This document shows, in pieces, positions 8,411 through 17,462 of a DNA stretch of 64,000 nt (its first letter is position 1; each line of letters begins with the position of its first letter). The translations under genes were made by a program, and so were the position numbers. The stretch spans positions 22,012 through 86,011 of IMG/VR virus record IMGVR_UViG_3300042691_018527; one strand, given 5' to 3'. Under the pieces are notes generated by a model, which did no database searches, was not told the DNA's origin, and saw only the letters and a list, made by a program, of their open reading frames with translations. The DNA comes from a virus.

Positions 8411-9099
8411 AATTATATACAGTTTTTACAGAATCACATTATGGGATGTTTAAAGATTATTTTATAAAAACATTTCCATTTGATTCAAATTTAGAATTAG
8501 TTGTTAAGTTCAAACCACAAGTATGTCCATCTTCAGAGTTTCAAAGCGAAGGATGGAGAGACACGATGATGTATAAAGTACAGTGTTTTATTGATGCTGC
8601 ATATGAAACAAAAGATGGTGAATGTTTTATGTTTTCTGATCCCGACATTCAGTTTTTTAAACCATTCTCACAAGATGTTATTGAACACTTGGGAGATTAT
8701 GACGCAGCATTTCAAAATGATTTTGGTGGTGGCGTAAACACTGGATTTTTTATAATGCGATCAACATCTAAGACTAGAGCTTTTTTGAAAACAGTACAAG
8801 GAAATCTTCATATGTTTCCAGAAGAACAAGTGTGTTTTAACCATCTAATACAAAATTTTAACGTATATCCAAAAATAGCTTTCCGTGCAAAGTTTTTACC
8901 AAGAGAATATTGGACTTATGGTGAATTGGCAATACAAAGAAGAACACAAGAAAACCAAGTAGGAACGTGGCAAGGACATGAAGATTTTGATTTACCAGAA
9001 AATATAGTAATTCATCATTCAAACTGGACTGTTCCGTTTTCAAATAAAATAAAACTTTTAGATGTTGTTAGAAAGAAATACAATGATAGAAAAATTTAA
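8407..9099 (+). CDS. Nucleotide-sugar transferase with SDPD motif
   Basis: A 230-residue GT-A-like protein. ECFMFSDPDIQFFKP near residues 75-90 provides a D-P-D metal site. GGGVNTGFFIMRS near 115-127 is the typical N-T-G-F substrate loop of nucleotide-diphospho-sugar transferases of the GT8/GT77 kind. The C-terminal HHSNWT segment is compatible with the usual terminal histidine motif. The exact family is not certain. It overlaps the next gene. Confidence 0.7.
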   Translation: MKLYTVFTESHYGMFKDYFIKTFPFDSNLELVVKFKPQVCPSSEFQSEGWRDTMMYKVQCFIDAAYETKDGECFMFSDPDIQFFKPFSQDVIEHLGDYDAAFQNDFGGGVNTGFFIMRSTSKTRAFLKTVQGNLHMFPEEQVCFNHLIQNFNVYPKIAFRAKFLPREYWTYGELAIQRRTQENQVGTWQGHEDFDLPENIVIHHSNWTVPFSNKIKLLDVVRKKYNDRKI

Positions 9100-9970
9100 A
9101 AAATATTTAGTGAAAGCACAATCACCAGCATATCCACCTTACCATACTGGACCTTATTTAGAAGAATATTTTCTATATTATTATTTTAAAAATATAGAAA
9201 AATTTAAAAATGTAAAACATCAATATATACCGGTATTATGGACTGAGTTATATCTACATGTTGCGAGTTTAGTTGATGATTTACAAAATGATTTAAATGA
9301 ATTAGATAAAGACAAGTTTTACTTTACAGTATCTCAACATGATGATGCACCTTTTCAACAACTACCACCAAATACTATTAATTTTTCAGCTGGTGGAAAT
9401 CAACCAAACACAACACCAATTCCTTTAATCTGTAGTCCAATTACAGACGTTAAAGAAGTTGAAAAGGACATATTCTGTAGTTTTGTTGGTAGTATAACAG
9501 CACCATTAGAAGGTTGGGGACTAGTTTCACATAATCTTAGAATGAAGATGTTAGAAACGCTTGTTGATAAAAAAGAATATGTATTAAAACCAAAATCTTG
9601 GACAAATGAAGTTAAAAAAGACCGTCAAGATATGTTCTTGGATTTAACAGCAAGAAGTAAATTTACATTATGTCCTCGTGGATATGGAGCAACTAGCTTT
9701 AGGTTATACGAAGCAATGCAGTTAAAATCAGTGCCAGTTTACATATATTACGAAAAACCACACTTACCTTTTGTTGATAGAATAAACTGGAATGATATTT
9801 GTGTTTTAATTAACATTGATGATATTGGAAAATTAGATGATACATTAAAAAATATTTCAAATGAAAAGTATGCAAATATGGTTAAAACCATGCAAGAAAC
9901 ATATCAAAAATACTTTACACTAGAAGGTATGTGTAATGGTATACTGGAAACACTAGAAAATATAAAATGA
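9083..9970 (+). CDS. Exostosin-like (GT47-type) glycosyltransferase
   Basis: I chose the ATG at 9083 (295 residues) over an in-frame ATG at 9062 because it shortens the overlap with the preceding gene to 17 bases and follows an AGAAAGAAA stretch. The N-terminal part contains DDAPFQQLP. The C-terminal part carries the exostosin-type signature: a TLCPRGYGATSFRLYEAM block (about residues 194-212) followed by PVYIYYEKPHLPF. This is the nucleotide-sugar-binding half of GT47-like enzymes. It lies within the island operon and overlaps the next ATG by four bases. Confidence 0.75.
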   Translation: MIEKFKKYLVKAQSPAYPPYHTGPYLEEYFLYYYFKNIEKFKNVKHQYIPVLWTELYLHVASLVDDLQNDLNELDKDKFYFTVSQHDDAPFQQLPPNTINFSAGGNQPNTTPIPLICSPITDVKEVEKDIFCSFVGSITAPLEGWGLVSHNLRMKMLETLVDKKEYVLKPKSWTNEVKKDRQDMFLDLTARSKFTLCPRGYGATSFRLYEAMQLKSVPVYIYYEKPHLPFVDRINWNDICVLINIDDIGKLDDTLKNISNEKYANMVKTMQETYQKYFTLEGMCNGILETLENIK

Positions 9971-10734
9971 AAAAAATATTATTTGTTATAGCAAAATACA
10001 ACGATGGTAGACAAAAAATATTTGATGAAATTATTTCGCCTAGAAATAAACATTACTGTGATAAACATGGATTTAAATATGTTGAAATTAAAAATGAAAC
10101 GCAGTTAACTTTGTTCAGAAACAATCCAACTTGGTGGAAATTTACAATAGTTAAAGATTTAATTGATAGTAATAAAGTAACTGACGGTGATATTATTGCT
10201 CACATAGACGCGGATATGTATTTTGTAAAGGATGATGTTTCAATAGAAACACCAAAGTCATTTTCTTATTCAATTGACAGTGGTAACACTCATTGTATGG
10301 GGTGGTACAGTTTAAAGATAAACGAATGGACAAAAAATCTTGTAAAAAATATCTTATCCGATGAAAGATTCAATCGTTTAAATGATAAAGTAACGATACA
10401 CGATAGATTTAAAACATATTCTAGTTTCTGGCATGACTTTAGAGAACAAGCAAGTTGGTATAGTTTGGCAGGAATAAAAAGACATTCTGATAAACCATTT
10501 TGGGAATATCCAAATAATGGTTTTTATAGTCAATATGACGAAAATGTTATATACACAATCGATGAACTCAAAGAAAACGTTGAAATATTTAAAACCAGCT
10601 TCAATGTAACAGAATGGGTTGGTGAAAGTTCTTGTGAATTTAACATCAATAACAATGTTAAAAAAGAAGATGTTGTCATAAGACACTTTGCCGGTGGACA
10701 AGACTGGAATAATGTTAGAAATTGGATTCAGTAA
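9967..10734 (+). CDS. GT34-like galactosyl/mannosyltransferase candidate
   Basis: This 255-residue GT-A protein begins KKILFVIAKYNDGRQ, and has DIIAHIDADMYFVKDD with a DAD metal site near residues 76-78. NPTWWKFTIVKDLI before it and HFAGGQDWNN near the end resemble the layout of the GMA12/MNN10 (GT34) group. The family assignment is tentative. It closes the first tight block of glycosyltransferases; the next gene starts 42 bases later. Confidence 0.6.
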   Translation: MKKILFVIAKYNDGRQKIFDEIISPRNKHYCDKHGFKYVEIKNETQLTLFRNNPTWWKFTIVKDLIDSNKVTDGDIIAHIDADMYFVKDDVSIETPKSFSYSIDSGNTHCMGWYSLKINEWTKNLVKNILSDERFNRLNDKVTIHDRFKTYSSFWHDFREQASWYSLAGIKRHSDKPFWEYPNNGFYSQYDENVIYTIDELKENVEIFKTSFNVTEWVGESSCEFNINNNVKKEDVVIRHFAGGQDWNNVRNWIQ

Positions 10735-10738
10735 TGTA

Positions 10739-10771
10739 TTGATTTAAAAAAAAATTATTATACACTAATAT
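10739..10771 (+). promoter_or_regulatory. Weak candidate internal promoter of the island
   Basis: In the 42-base gap after the first glycosyltransferase block there is TTGATT (10739-10744) and TAATAT (10766-10771), five bases before the ATG at 10777. The 21-base spacing is longer than usual for sigma70, so this is weak. It is listed because the position relative to ATG matches other promoters in the window. Confidence 0.25.
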
Positions 10772-10776
10772 ATATT

Positions 10777-11451
10777 ATGAGCATAAACGAAATAACAAAT
10801 TTTTTAAATATTAAAAATTTTAATTTTGCAGAAGGTGGAGTATTTCACGAAGAAGGGCAAGTTGATATATTTTTTAATATATTAAAAAACATAAACACAG
10901 AAGAACCTAAAATGTTTGAATTGGGTAGTTATGAATCGTTTTATTCTGTTGTTTTTAATAAATTTTTCCAAAATAAAAACGTAACAAATGTTTGTTTAGA
11001 AATATGTAAGCCATGTTTAGACATAGGTGTTCAAAATTCAACCAATAATGAATGTAAAAACATGAGTTTTGAATATGCTAGTGTTGGCGAAACAAATTTA
11101 GGGATTTATAACGGAACCACACAATTTAAAGATTTAGAAATATCAGATAAAAAACTAACAGTTAAATATCTATTTGATTTCTATAAAATAGACGTATTAG
11201 ATGTATTACACGTAGACGTTCAAGGTTCAGAGGGGTCGGTTTTAGAAGAAATACAAAAAGAAAAATTGAAAATTAATTACTTTTTTATTAACATACACGA
11301 TGACAGTATAACAAATAATTTTTACGGTTATAGTGTATATGAAAAATGTAAACAAATATTAGATACTTTTGATGTCGATTATATCTATGATAATAGAATT
11401 TATGGTGGATATGGTGACGGCTTAATAGTAGCTAAAACTAAAAAAATATAA
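10777..11451 (+). CDS. FkbM-family methyltransferase
   Basis: A 224-residue SAM-dependent methyltransferase of the FkbM type. FELGSYESFYSVVF near residues 47-60 takes the place of the glycine-rich SAM loop. VLHVDVQGSEGSVLEEI (about 146-162) is the family's D-V-Q/E-G-x-E signature. FkbM enzymes O-methylate sugars or other small molecules, so it probably caps or decorates a glycan made by the island. It is flanked by glycosyltransferases on the same strand. Confidence 0.8.
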   Translation: MSINEITNFLNIKNFNFAEGGVFHEEGQVDIFFNILKNINTEEPKMFELGSYESFYSVVFNKFFQNKNVTNVCLEICKPCLDIGVQNSTNNECKNMSFEYASVGETNLGIYNGTTQFKDLEISDKKLTVKYLFDFYKIDVLDVLHVDVQGSEGSVLEEIQKEKLKINYFFINIHDDSITNNFYGYSVYEKCKQILDTFDVDYIYDNRIYGGYGDGLIVAKTKKI

Positions 11452-11459
11452 AACACACA

Positions 11460-12365
11460 ATGAAAAAAATTAAAATAAACTTTGTAGATTTTTGGCCCAA
11501 TCTTATTAAAGATGACAATTATTTTTATAATTTGTTAAAAACAAAATATGATGTAGAAATAGATGAAGTAAATCCTGATGTTTTGTTTTTTTCGGTTGAT
11601 TATGGTAATGCCAGAGAAAGAGATCGTTATAAAAATTGTTTAAAAGTGTTTTATACGGGAGAAGATGCAGCCCCCAACTGGAATGAATGTGATTTAGCAT
11701 ACACATTCAGACACTCGTCCGACCCTAGAGAATATAGACTTCCGCTATGGGCATTATACTTTAATTGGTTTAACAGACCATATAACGATGATAGAGATCA
11801 AGCATTGTTATGGGACATGAAAGACTTTTTAAATAAGCCCACACAGGTTAATAAACCAAATTTTTGTGGATTTATTAATATGCAACCTAAAGGAAAACGA
11901 GTTGAGTTTGTTCCAAAACTAATGAATTACAAAAAAGTAGATTGTGCTGGTCCGTTATACCACAATACACCATATGTTATTACAGATAGTCGTGGAAATT
12001 TAGCTAGAGGTGATCAAAAATATAAAGTTGATTGGTTATCTTCTTATAAGTTTTCAGTTTCAATGGAAAATTGTTGTTCGCTAGGATATTGTACTGAAAA
12101 AATAATACATGCTATGTTTGCCAACTGTATTCCAATTTATTGGGGTTCAGAATCTGTTAATCAAGATTTTAATGAAAATTCTTTTATAAATTGTCATAAT
12201 TTTTCTTCTGATGAAGAAGTTATAGAAAAAATTAAAGAACTAGATTCAGATAATAGAAAATATGCAAAAATGTTAATGGGAGAACCTTGGTTTAATGATA
12301 ATAAAATACCAGATTTTGTTCAACCTGATTCTGTTTTGACTTTACTTTCAAACAAATTAGATTAA
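11460..12365 (+). CDS. Family 10 glycosyltransferase (fucosyltransferase-like)
   Basis: The 301-residue protein matches GT10. The N-terminal half includes VFYTGEDAAPNWNECDLA. The C-terminal donor-binding half has YKFSVSMENCCSLGYCTEK, then ANCIPIYWGSESV and FINCHNF, the characteristic alpha-1,3-fucosyltransferase motif. Known GT10 enzymes use GDP-fucose, a 6-deoxyhexose donor. No GDP-fucose synthesis genes are in the window, so either the host supplies it or another GDP-sugar is used. It lies in the island operon. Confidence 0.88.
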   Translation: MKKIKINFVDFWPNLIKDDNYFYNLLKTKYDVEIDEVNPDVLFFSVDYGNARERDRYKNCLKVFYTGEDAAPNWNECDLAYTFRHSSDPREYRLPLWALYFNWFNRPYNDDRDQALLWDMKDFLNKPTQVNKPNFCGFINMQPKGKRVEFVPKLMNYKKVDCAGPLYHNTPYVITDSRGNLARGDQKYKVDWLSSYKFSVSMENCCSLGYCTEKIIHAMFANCIPIYWGSESVNQDFNENSFINCHNFSSDEEVIEKIKELDSDNRKYAKMLMGEPWFNDNKIPDFVQPDSVLTLLSNKLD

Positions 12366-12374
12366 TATATATTT

Positions 12375-12503
12375 ATGAGTACAGATTTTGATGAAAATGA
12401 TTTTAGAAAATATAAAAATGATTGTAGTGTTTTTATAGAAACTGGTTCTAATATTGAGTACTATAAATCTTCAAACGAAAACGTTTTCTTAATTTCTGTG
12501 TAA
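12375..12503 (+). CDS. Short 42-residue ORF, possible methyltransferase remnant
   Basis: An ATG at 12375 opens a 42-codon frame that ends in TAA overlapping the next ATG (TAATG), as real genes here do. The stretch SVFIETGSN resembles the start of a SAM-binding strand in the neighbouring FkbM-type genes (for example FIEAGAND in the gene at 14996). It may therefore be a truncated methyltransferase or a small coupled leader ORF. TAATAT lies six bases before the ATG, with TTGACT 21 bases further upstream. Confidence 0.45.
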   Translation: MSTDFDENDFRKYKNDCSVFIETGSNIEYYKSSNENVFLISV

Positions 12504-13213
12504 TGAAACCAGATAAGATATACATTGTTCATTATACAAAATTAAAAGACAGATATGATACTTTAGTTCCGTTTTTAGAAAACTGCAAAATACCTTATGA
12601 GTTTATAACTGAATTTGACCAAGAAGTTTTAGACGAGAAAGTATTAAATAATTTTTATAATCCAGACAAACAAAAATTTGAAAATAAAATTAAAAACTTA
12701 TGGGACTTGAACATCCATAAGTTTCGTCATTTAAATAAACCAGAAATTTCATGCACAATAAAACATCTAGTTGCAATTAAAAAATTATCACAAGAATGTA
12801 AAAATTTTGGTCTAATCTTAGAAGATGACGTTTTGTTTTATGATAATTTTAATAAAAATTATAAAACATATATTGAAAACACACCAGCAGATTGGGATTC
12901 AATTTTTTTGGGTGACGGTTGCGGTATAAATTTTCAAAATGAATCTATAATAAAAAGTAAAAGAATAAACGATAATTTATTTTTAATGCCACATCCAGCA
13001 ACTAACTGCGCAGAGGCATATTTACTAAAACCAGATATAGCTAATAAAATTTATGAATCTTCTATCCCGTTTCAGTTAGTATCCGATTGGGAATTAGCGT
13101 ATCAGTTTTTTAAATTAGATGCTAAAGTTTATTGGTGGTATCCATCCTTAGTAACACAAGGATCTAGAAATGGAAAATATAATTCAACGTTAGATTTAGG
13201 TCAACGACTATGA
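12503..13213 (+). CDS. Family 25 glycosyltransferase
   Basis: A 236-residue GT25 enzyme: KIYIVHYTKLKDRYDTL at the start, SCTIKHLVAIK in the middle, LILEDDVLFYDNF near residues 105-120, and GSRNGKYNSTLDLG at the end. It is a clear relative of the gene at 7754-8410, but the two differ enough to suggest separate substrates. Its start overlaps the preceding short ORF by one base and its end overlaps the GT4 gene (ATGA). Confidence 0.86.
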   Translation: MKPDKIYIVHYTKLKDRYDTLVPFLENCKIPYEFITEFDQEVLDEKVLNNFYNPDKQKFENKIKNLWDLNIHKFRHLNKPEISCTIKHLVAIKKLSQECKNFGLILEDDVLFYDNFNKNYKTYIENTPADWDSIFLGDGCGINFQNESIIKSKRINDNLFLMPHPATNCAEAYLLKPDIANKIYESSIPFQLVSDWELAYQFFKLDAKVYWWYPSLVTQGSRNGKYNSTLDLGQRL

Positions 13214-14298
13214 AAAAAATAGCATTTATTAAATTCGCAGGAATGGCATCTGGTGGTATTGAAAAATATCTTCAAACCATTGCAATCTTGTTAAAACAAC
13301 AAAATCACCACGTTGATTTTTATTACACAAACGCAGCACCCTTTACGAATGGTTGGAAACACCCAGAAAATAGTGAAGAAAGAAGAAAATACGTAAAAGC
13401 TAACGGAATTAATACAATTGAAGTTCATGTTGATTACAAGATAGGAGAAAGAGAGCCTTATGAATGGGTTGGTACTAATTTTTGGGATATTTTTGATGAA
13501 AAAGAATACGATTTTATACAAACCGGAAGAGGTGGATATCCAGAATACCCATTTAATTTAATTAATGAATGTAGTATAATTGACAGTATTCATAGTTTTA
13601 CTGGAGAAGACAAACCAAATATCAAGAAAGCAATATTATTATGTAAATGGCAAGCTGATAGATGGGCAAATAGCGGAGGAAACATTAATAAAGCTGAAAT
13701 AATACCATCGATTGTATATGTTCCAGAGAAAAAGAAATCATCACTAAGAGAAGTATTAAACATTCCAGATGATATGTTCATATATGGTTTTCATCAAGCA
13801 AATAGAGAAGATATTTTTTCACCAGTATCGTTATTATCATATGCTCAAGTACAAAACGACAAAACATGTTTTGTTATATTGGGTGGAAGTCAACAACACG
13901 TTAACTTAGCAAAACAATTAAACTTAAAAAACATGTATTTCTTAGAATTTACAAGTTCTACCGAAGATATTCATGATTTTTTATCCGGAATAGATGTTTT
14001 TGCACACGCAAGATCTGATGGTGAAGTATGTTCTGCTTCGATTATAGAAGCAATGTATCACGGAAAGCCAGTTATAAGTCATCCAGCATTAAACATGGGA
14101 CATGCTGAACAAATAGATGGGTGTGGAAAGGTTTGCAATTCTTTAGAAGAATATGTAAACGAAATGAAACTTTTAAAAAATGAAAAAAATTATTATTCTG
14201 AAAAATCAGAAAAAACATTAGATCGTTATAATGAAAAATACAATTATAAAAAAGTTGAAAAGGCTATAATAGACTTATATAACAATATTGAAAATTGA
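13210..14298 (+). CDS. GT-B (family 4) glycosyltransferase
   Basis: The 362-residue protein has GT-B architecture. The N-domain begins KKIAFIKFAGMASGGIEKYL with the usual glycine-rich loop, and the C-domain contains VILGGSQQH, DVFAHARSDGEVCSAS and IIEAMYHGKPVISHPA, the GT4 donor-site E-x(7)-E-like block. GT4 enzymes are retaining and use many nucleotide-sugar donors, including ADP- and GDP-heptoses in some subfamilies. It is the only classical GT4 in the island. Confidence 0.88.
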   Translation: MKKIAFIKFAGMASGGIEKYLQTIAILLKQQNHHVDFYYTNAAPFTNGWKHPENSEERRKYVKANGINTIEVHVDYKIGEREPYEWVGTNFWDIFDEKEYDFIQTGRGGYPEYPFNLINECSIIDSIHSFTGEDKPNIKKAILLCKWQADRWANSGGNINKAEIIPSIVYVPEKKKSSLREVLNIPDDMFIYGFHQANREDIFSPVSLLSYAQVQNDKTCFVILGGSQQHVNLAKQLNLKNMYFLEFTSSTEDIHDFLSGIDVFAHARSDGEVCSASIIEAMYHGKPVISHPALNMGHAEQIDGCGKVCNSLEEYVNEMKLLKNEKNYYSEKSEKTLDRYNEKYNYKKVEKAIIDLYNNIEN

Positions 14299-14322
14299 CT
14301 TTTAAAAATTATTTATTAATAT
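14295..14322 (+). promoter_or_regulatory. Sigma70-like internal promoter of the island
   Basis: TTGACT (14295-14300), a 16-base spacer and TAATAT (14317-14322), then six bases to the ATG at 14329. The -35 box overlaps the stop codon of the GT4 gene. This would let the methyltransferase/heptose half of the island be transcribed separately, with an mRNA starting at or near the ATG. Confidence 0.5.
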
Positions 14323-14328
14323 TAATCT

Positions 14329-14994
14329 ATGACATTAGAACAAAAAATTGACGAAATCGAATATCGATTAAAAACAGAATCAAAGATAATGGCAAAACAT
14401 GATTACCATGAAACGTTTCATTTAGCTTGTACGGAATATGTTAAACTAGATGGTCTTTGGATGGAATTTGGTGTATTTACTGGTAGGAGTATTGAACAAT
14501 TTTCAAGAAAAGCACCACTCATATATGGTTTTGATTGTTTCGATGGACTACCAGAGTATTGGGACGAAAATAATCCAAAGGGTTGTTATGGTTTAGGTGG
14601 TCAAATTCCACCAGGTTATATCGTTGGTGAAAATCATTCAATGTTTAATAGCAATCTTCCAACAAATTGGAAGCCTTGGCCAGAAAATGTTAAATTGATT
14701 AAAGGGTATTTTGAAGATACACTTCCAGTTTTTTTAAAAAAATTTGAAGGTGATGTTTCTTTTGTACACATTGATGGTGATTTATATTCATCCGCAAAAA
14801 CAGTTTTGGATAATTTAAAACCAAGATTTAAAAAAGGTTCTATATTATTATTCGATGAAATTGTAGATTATGAAGCTTACAGAGAACATGAAATAAAAGC
14901 ATTTGCCGAGTTCCTATTGGATACTGGGTTTGATTATACACCACTTTTGTATCAAAATTTAGGATATAGTCAAGGTCTATTTGAACTAAAATAA
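14329..14994 (+). CDS. TylF/macrocin-type SAM-dependent O-methyltransferase
   Basis: A 221-residue class I methyltransferase. WMEFGVFTGRSIEQFS (about residues 44-59) is the SAM loop, followed by YGFDCFDGLPEYW. SFVHIDGDLYSSAKTVLD (about 144-161) is the D-G-D-x-Y-S metal/SAM block, and ILLFDEIVDY follows. This order is typical of TylF/MycE-like sugar O-methyltransferases. It probably methylates a sugar assembled by the island. Confidence 0.85.
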   Translation: MTLEQKIDEIEYRLKTESKIMAKHDYHETFHLACTEYVKLDGLWMEFGVFTGRSIEQFSRKAPLIYGFDCFDGLPEYWDENNPKGCYGLGGQIPPGYIVGENHSMFNSNLPTNWKPWPENVKLIKGYFEDTLPVFLKKFEGDVSFVHIDGDLYSSAKTVLDNLKPRFKKGSILLFDEIVDYEAYREHEIKAFAEFLLDTGFDYTPLLYQNLGYSQGLFELK

Positions 14995-14995
14995 A

Positions 14996-15634
14996 ATGTA
15001 TTCATTAAACAACTTGGATGAAAAATTATTAAAATATTTAAATTTTAATAATGGATTCTTTATAGAAGCTGGTGCAAATGATGGCATTAGTCAGTCGAAT
15101 ACTTTGATGTATGAGCAGAAATTCAATTGGTCTGGTTTACTAGTTGAACCTTCTTTCATAAAATATGAAGAATGTAAGAAAAATAGACCAAACTGCATAG
15201 TTGAAAACTATGCACTTGTTAATGAAAATTATAAAGAGAAAACAATTTACGGTGATTTCGATTACTTTGAAAAACACCAGTCTTTATGTGGTCAAATTAC
15301 AAGAAAAGAAGAATATTTCGATGATGATCTAAAGTGGAACCTAGACGAAAAAAATAAAAACAGCAAGATAATAGAAGTTCCTTGTGCAACACTAAACTCT
15401 ATTTTAGAAAAACATAACATAAACCATATAGATTTTTTTAGTTTGGATGTTGAAGGTTATGAAATAGAAGTTTTAAGCGGCTTTAATGTTCAAAAATACA
15501 AACCAAAATATTTTTTAATTGAAACTGGAAACGAATACAGATATAATACTATCTGTTCTTATATGTTTTCTAGAAATTATAAAATATTAGAAAACATATC
15601 GGACGTTGACACACTTTTTACATATGAAAACTGA
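14996..15634 (+). CDS. FkbM-family methyltransferase
   Basis: A 212-residue FkbM protein: FFIEAGANDGISQSNTLMYE (about residues 21-40) is the SAM motif, GLLVEPS follows, and FFSLDVEGYEIEVLSGF (about 146-162) is the family signature. Likely a sugar O-methyltransferase. Its stop overlaps the GmhA-like gene by 11 bases. Confidence 0.88.
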   Translation: MYSLNNLDEKLLKYLNFNNGFFIEAGANDGISQSNTLMYEQKFNWSGLLVEPSFIKYEECKKNRPNCIVENYALVNENYKEKTIYGDFDYFEKHQSLCGQITRKEEYFDDDLKWNLDEKNKNSKIIEVPCATLNSILEKHNINHIDFFSLDVEGYEIEVLSGFNVQKYKPKYFLIETGNEYRYNTICSYMFSRNYKILENISDVDTLFTYEN

Positions 15635-16187
15635 AAAATATATATTGAAATATTTTAGTGAAATTAAACAAATAATAGATTCTATAAAGATAGCTGAAAT
15701 AGATAATTTTATTAACGTAATAAAAAATATAAAACAATCTAATGGTAGACTTTTTGTTTTAGGTGTTGGTGGAAGTGCTGCAAATGCAAGCCATGCTGTT
15801 AATGACTTTAGAAAAATCCTTAATATCGAAACATACGCTGTAACAGATAATGTTTCAGAATTAACGGCTAGAATAAATGACGAATCATGGGAAGTATCAT
15901 ATTTAAATTGGTTAAAAGGAAGTAAACTTTCATCTAAAGATGCCATTTTGGTTTTTTCTGTTGGTGGTGGATCACAAAACACATCTCAAAATCTTGTAAT
16001 GGCAATGAAATATGCTAAAAAGATGAATAGTAAAATACTCTCCGTTGTTAGTAAAGATGGTGGATATGCTAAAAAATTATCAAATGCATGTGTATTGATT
16101 CCTGTTATTGATGAAAAAAGAACAACCGCACATGCCGAAGAATGGCAAGGAATAATATTGCACTTAGTAGTAAATTATTTTTTATAA
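15624..16187 (+). CDS. gmhA: Sedoheptulose-7-phosphate isomerase (GmhA-like SIS protein)
   Basis: A 187-residue SIS-domain protein. The ATG at 15624 is preferred over an in-frame TTG at 15606. GVGGSAANASHAVND (about residues 47-61) is the phosphosugar loop of GmhA, NVSELTARINDESWE (76-90) is a GmhA-specific block, FSVGGGSQNT is the second loop and HAEEWQGIILH ends the fold. GmhA converts sedoheptulose 7-phosphate to D-glycero-D-manno-heptose 7-phosphate, the first committed step to nucleotide-heptoses. The transaldolase, HddA-type kinase and HAD-nucleotidyltransferase follow within 3 kb. Confidence 0.88.
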   Translation: MKTEKYILKYFSEIKQIIDSIKIAEIDNFINVIKNIKQSNGRLFVLGVGGSAANASHAVNDFRKILNIETYAVTDNVSELTARINDESWEVSYLNWLKGSKLSSKDAILVFSVGGGSQNTSQNLVMAMKYAKKMNSKILSVVSKDGGYAKKLSNACVLIPVIDEKRTTAHAEEWQGIILHLVVNYFL

Positions 16188-16192
16188 TATAA

Positions 16193-16768
16193 ATGAACAA
16201 AGTATTCATAGATTGTGGGTCTAATAAAGGACAAGGGTTTCGTTCATTTATTGAAAAATATAATATAGACGAATCTTGGATAATTGAATTATATGAACCA
16301 AATCCACTATGTGATTTAAAAAACAATATAGCTGATTTAAATAATTCTTTAAACATATCAATATATGATTGTGCTATATTTGATTACAATGGAAAAATAA
16401 AATTTTCTCAGTTTTTAGAAAACGACGAAGGTTCATCGGTAAATTGTTTAATGTCAAAAGGTGTATGTAGTGATGTAAATCATCCGTCTTATAGAAAGCA
16501 TGACACAATAATAGAAGTTGAATGTAAAGATTTGTCTGATGTATTGAGCAGATATAATAAAAATGATTTCATTGTAGTTAAACTTGACATAGAAGGTGCA
16601 GAATTTTCAACATTAAGAAAGTTATTAAAAACAAATTCAATTGAAAAAATTAATGACTTATGTGTTGAATGGCACACGGCATATGTAAATAACGAAGATG
16701 ATTCATCATGCAATGAATTAAAAACAAAAATAACAGAAAAAGGAATAAACTTATATGAATGGCATTAA
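16193..16768 (+). CDS. FkbM-family methyltransferase
   Basis: A 191-residue FkbM protein: KVFIDCGSNKGQGFRSF at the N-terminus is the SAM loop, ELYEPNPLC is the next strand and FIVVKLDIEGAEFSTLRKL (about 124-142) is the family signature. It is the third FkbM gene of the island. It overlaps the transaldolase by 14 bases. A TATAAT lies four bases before the ATG (16183-16188) but without a well-spaced -35 box. Confidence 0.87.
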   Translation: MNKVFIDCGSNKGQGFRSFIEKYNIDESWIIELYEPNPLCDLKNNIADLNNSLNISIYDCAIFDYNGKIKFSQFLENDEGSSVNCLMSKGVCSDVNHPSYRKHDTIIEVECKDLSDVLSRYNKNDFIVVKLDIEGAEFSTLRKLLKTNSIEKINDLCVEWHTAYVNNEDDSSCNELKTKITEKGINLYEWH

Positions 16769-17462
16769 TATATACGCAGACACGTCGAATATTAAAGAAA
16801 TATTCGACATATACGAAAACAACAAACACATTACTGGATTTACAACAAATCCAAGTTTAATGAAAAAGGCGGGAATAACTGAGTACATTCCCTTCATTGA
16901 GGAAGTTACTAGTAAAATTTCAGATTTACCATTTTCATTTGAAATTTTTGCCGATGAACTAAATGAAATGGAGTATCAGATTAAAAAGATATCCGAGTTT
17001 GGACAAAACATATACGTTAAAGTACCAATAACAAACACAAAAGGTGAAAGCACTGTTCCTTTAATTGAAAAAATGTCAAGCGAGGGAATTAAAATCAATG
17101 TAACTGCTGTTTTTACAAAAAACCAAGTAGAAAATTTACTTAAAGATTTAATTAACACAAGAACACCAATGATAGTTTCTATTTTTGCTGGAAGAATTGC
17201 GGATACTGGTGTTAATCCGTGTCCATTAATTGAAGAAACGTCAAATTTGACTAGACCAACTGGTTTTATTAAAACATTATGGGCTAGTACTCGCACTATA
17301 TATAACGTTTACGAAGCACAAAATTCAAAATGTGATATTATAACCGTTACACCAGACTTAATACCTAAGTTAAATCTTAAAGATAAAAATTTAGATGAAT
17401 TTTCTTTAGAAACTGTTAAAATGTTTTATAACGACGCTATAAACGTTGGTTATAAACTATGA
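16755..17462 (+). CDS. tal: Transaldolase / fructose-6-phosphate aldolase family protein
   Basis: A 235-residue small transaldolase (TalC/MipB size class). IYADTSN places the conserved Asp at residue 9; TTNPSLMKK lies at 30-38, and NIYVKVPIT places the Schiff-base lysine at residue 89. INVTAVFTKNQ, SIFAGRIADTGVNP and LWASTRTIYNV complete the barrel motifs. Transaldolases make sedoheptulose 7-phosphate from fructose 6-phosphate and erythrose 4-phosphate. Phages, notably cyanophages, are known to carry TalC-type genes, there linked to the pentose-phosphate pathway. Here it sits between gmhA and hddA, so the likely role is supplying the heptose precursor. Confidence 0.9.
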   Translation: MNGINIYADTSNIKEIFDIYENNKHITGFTTNPSLMKKAGITEYIPFIEEVTSKISDLPFSFEIFADELNEMEYQIKKISEFGQNIYVKVPITNTKGESTVPLIEKMSSEGIKINVTAVFTKNQVENLLKDLINTRTPMIVSIFAGRIADTGVNPCPLIEETSNLTRPTGFIKTLWASTRTIYNVYEAQNSKCDIITVTPDLIPKLNLKDKNLDEFSLETVKMFYNDAINVGYKL

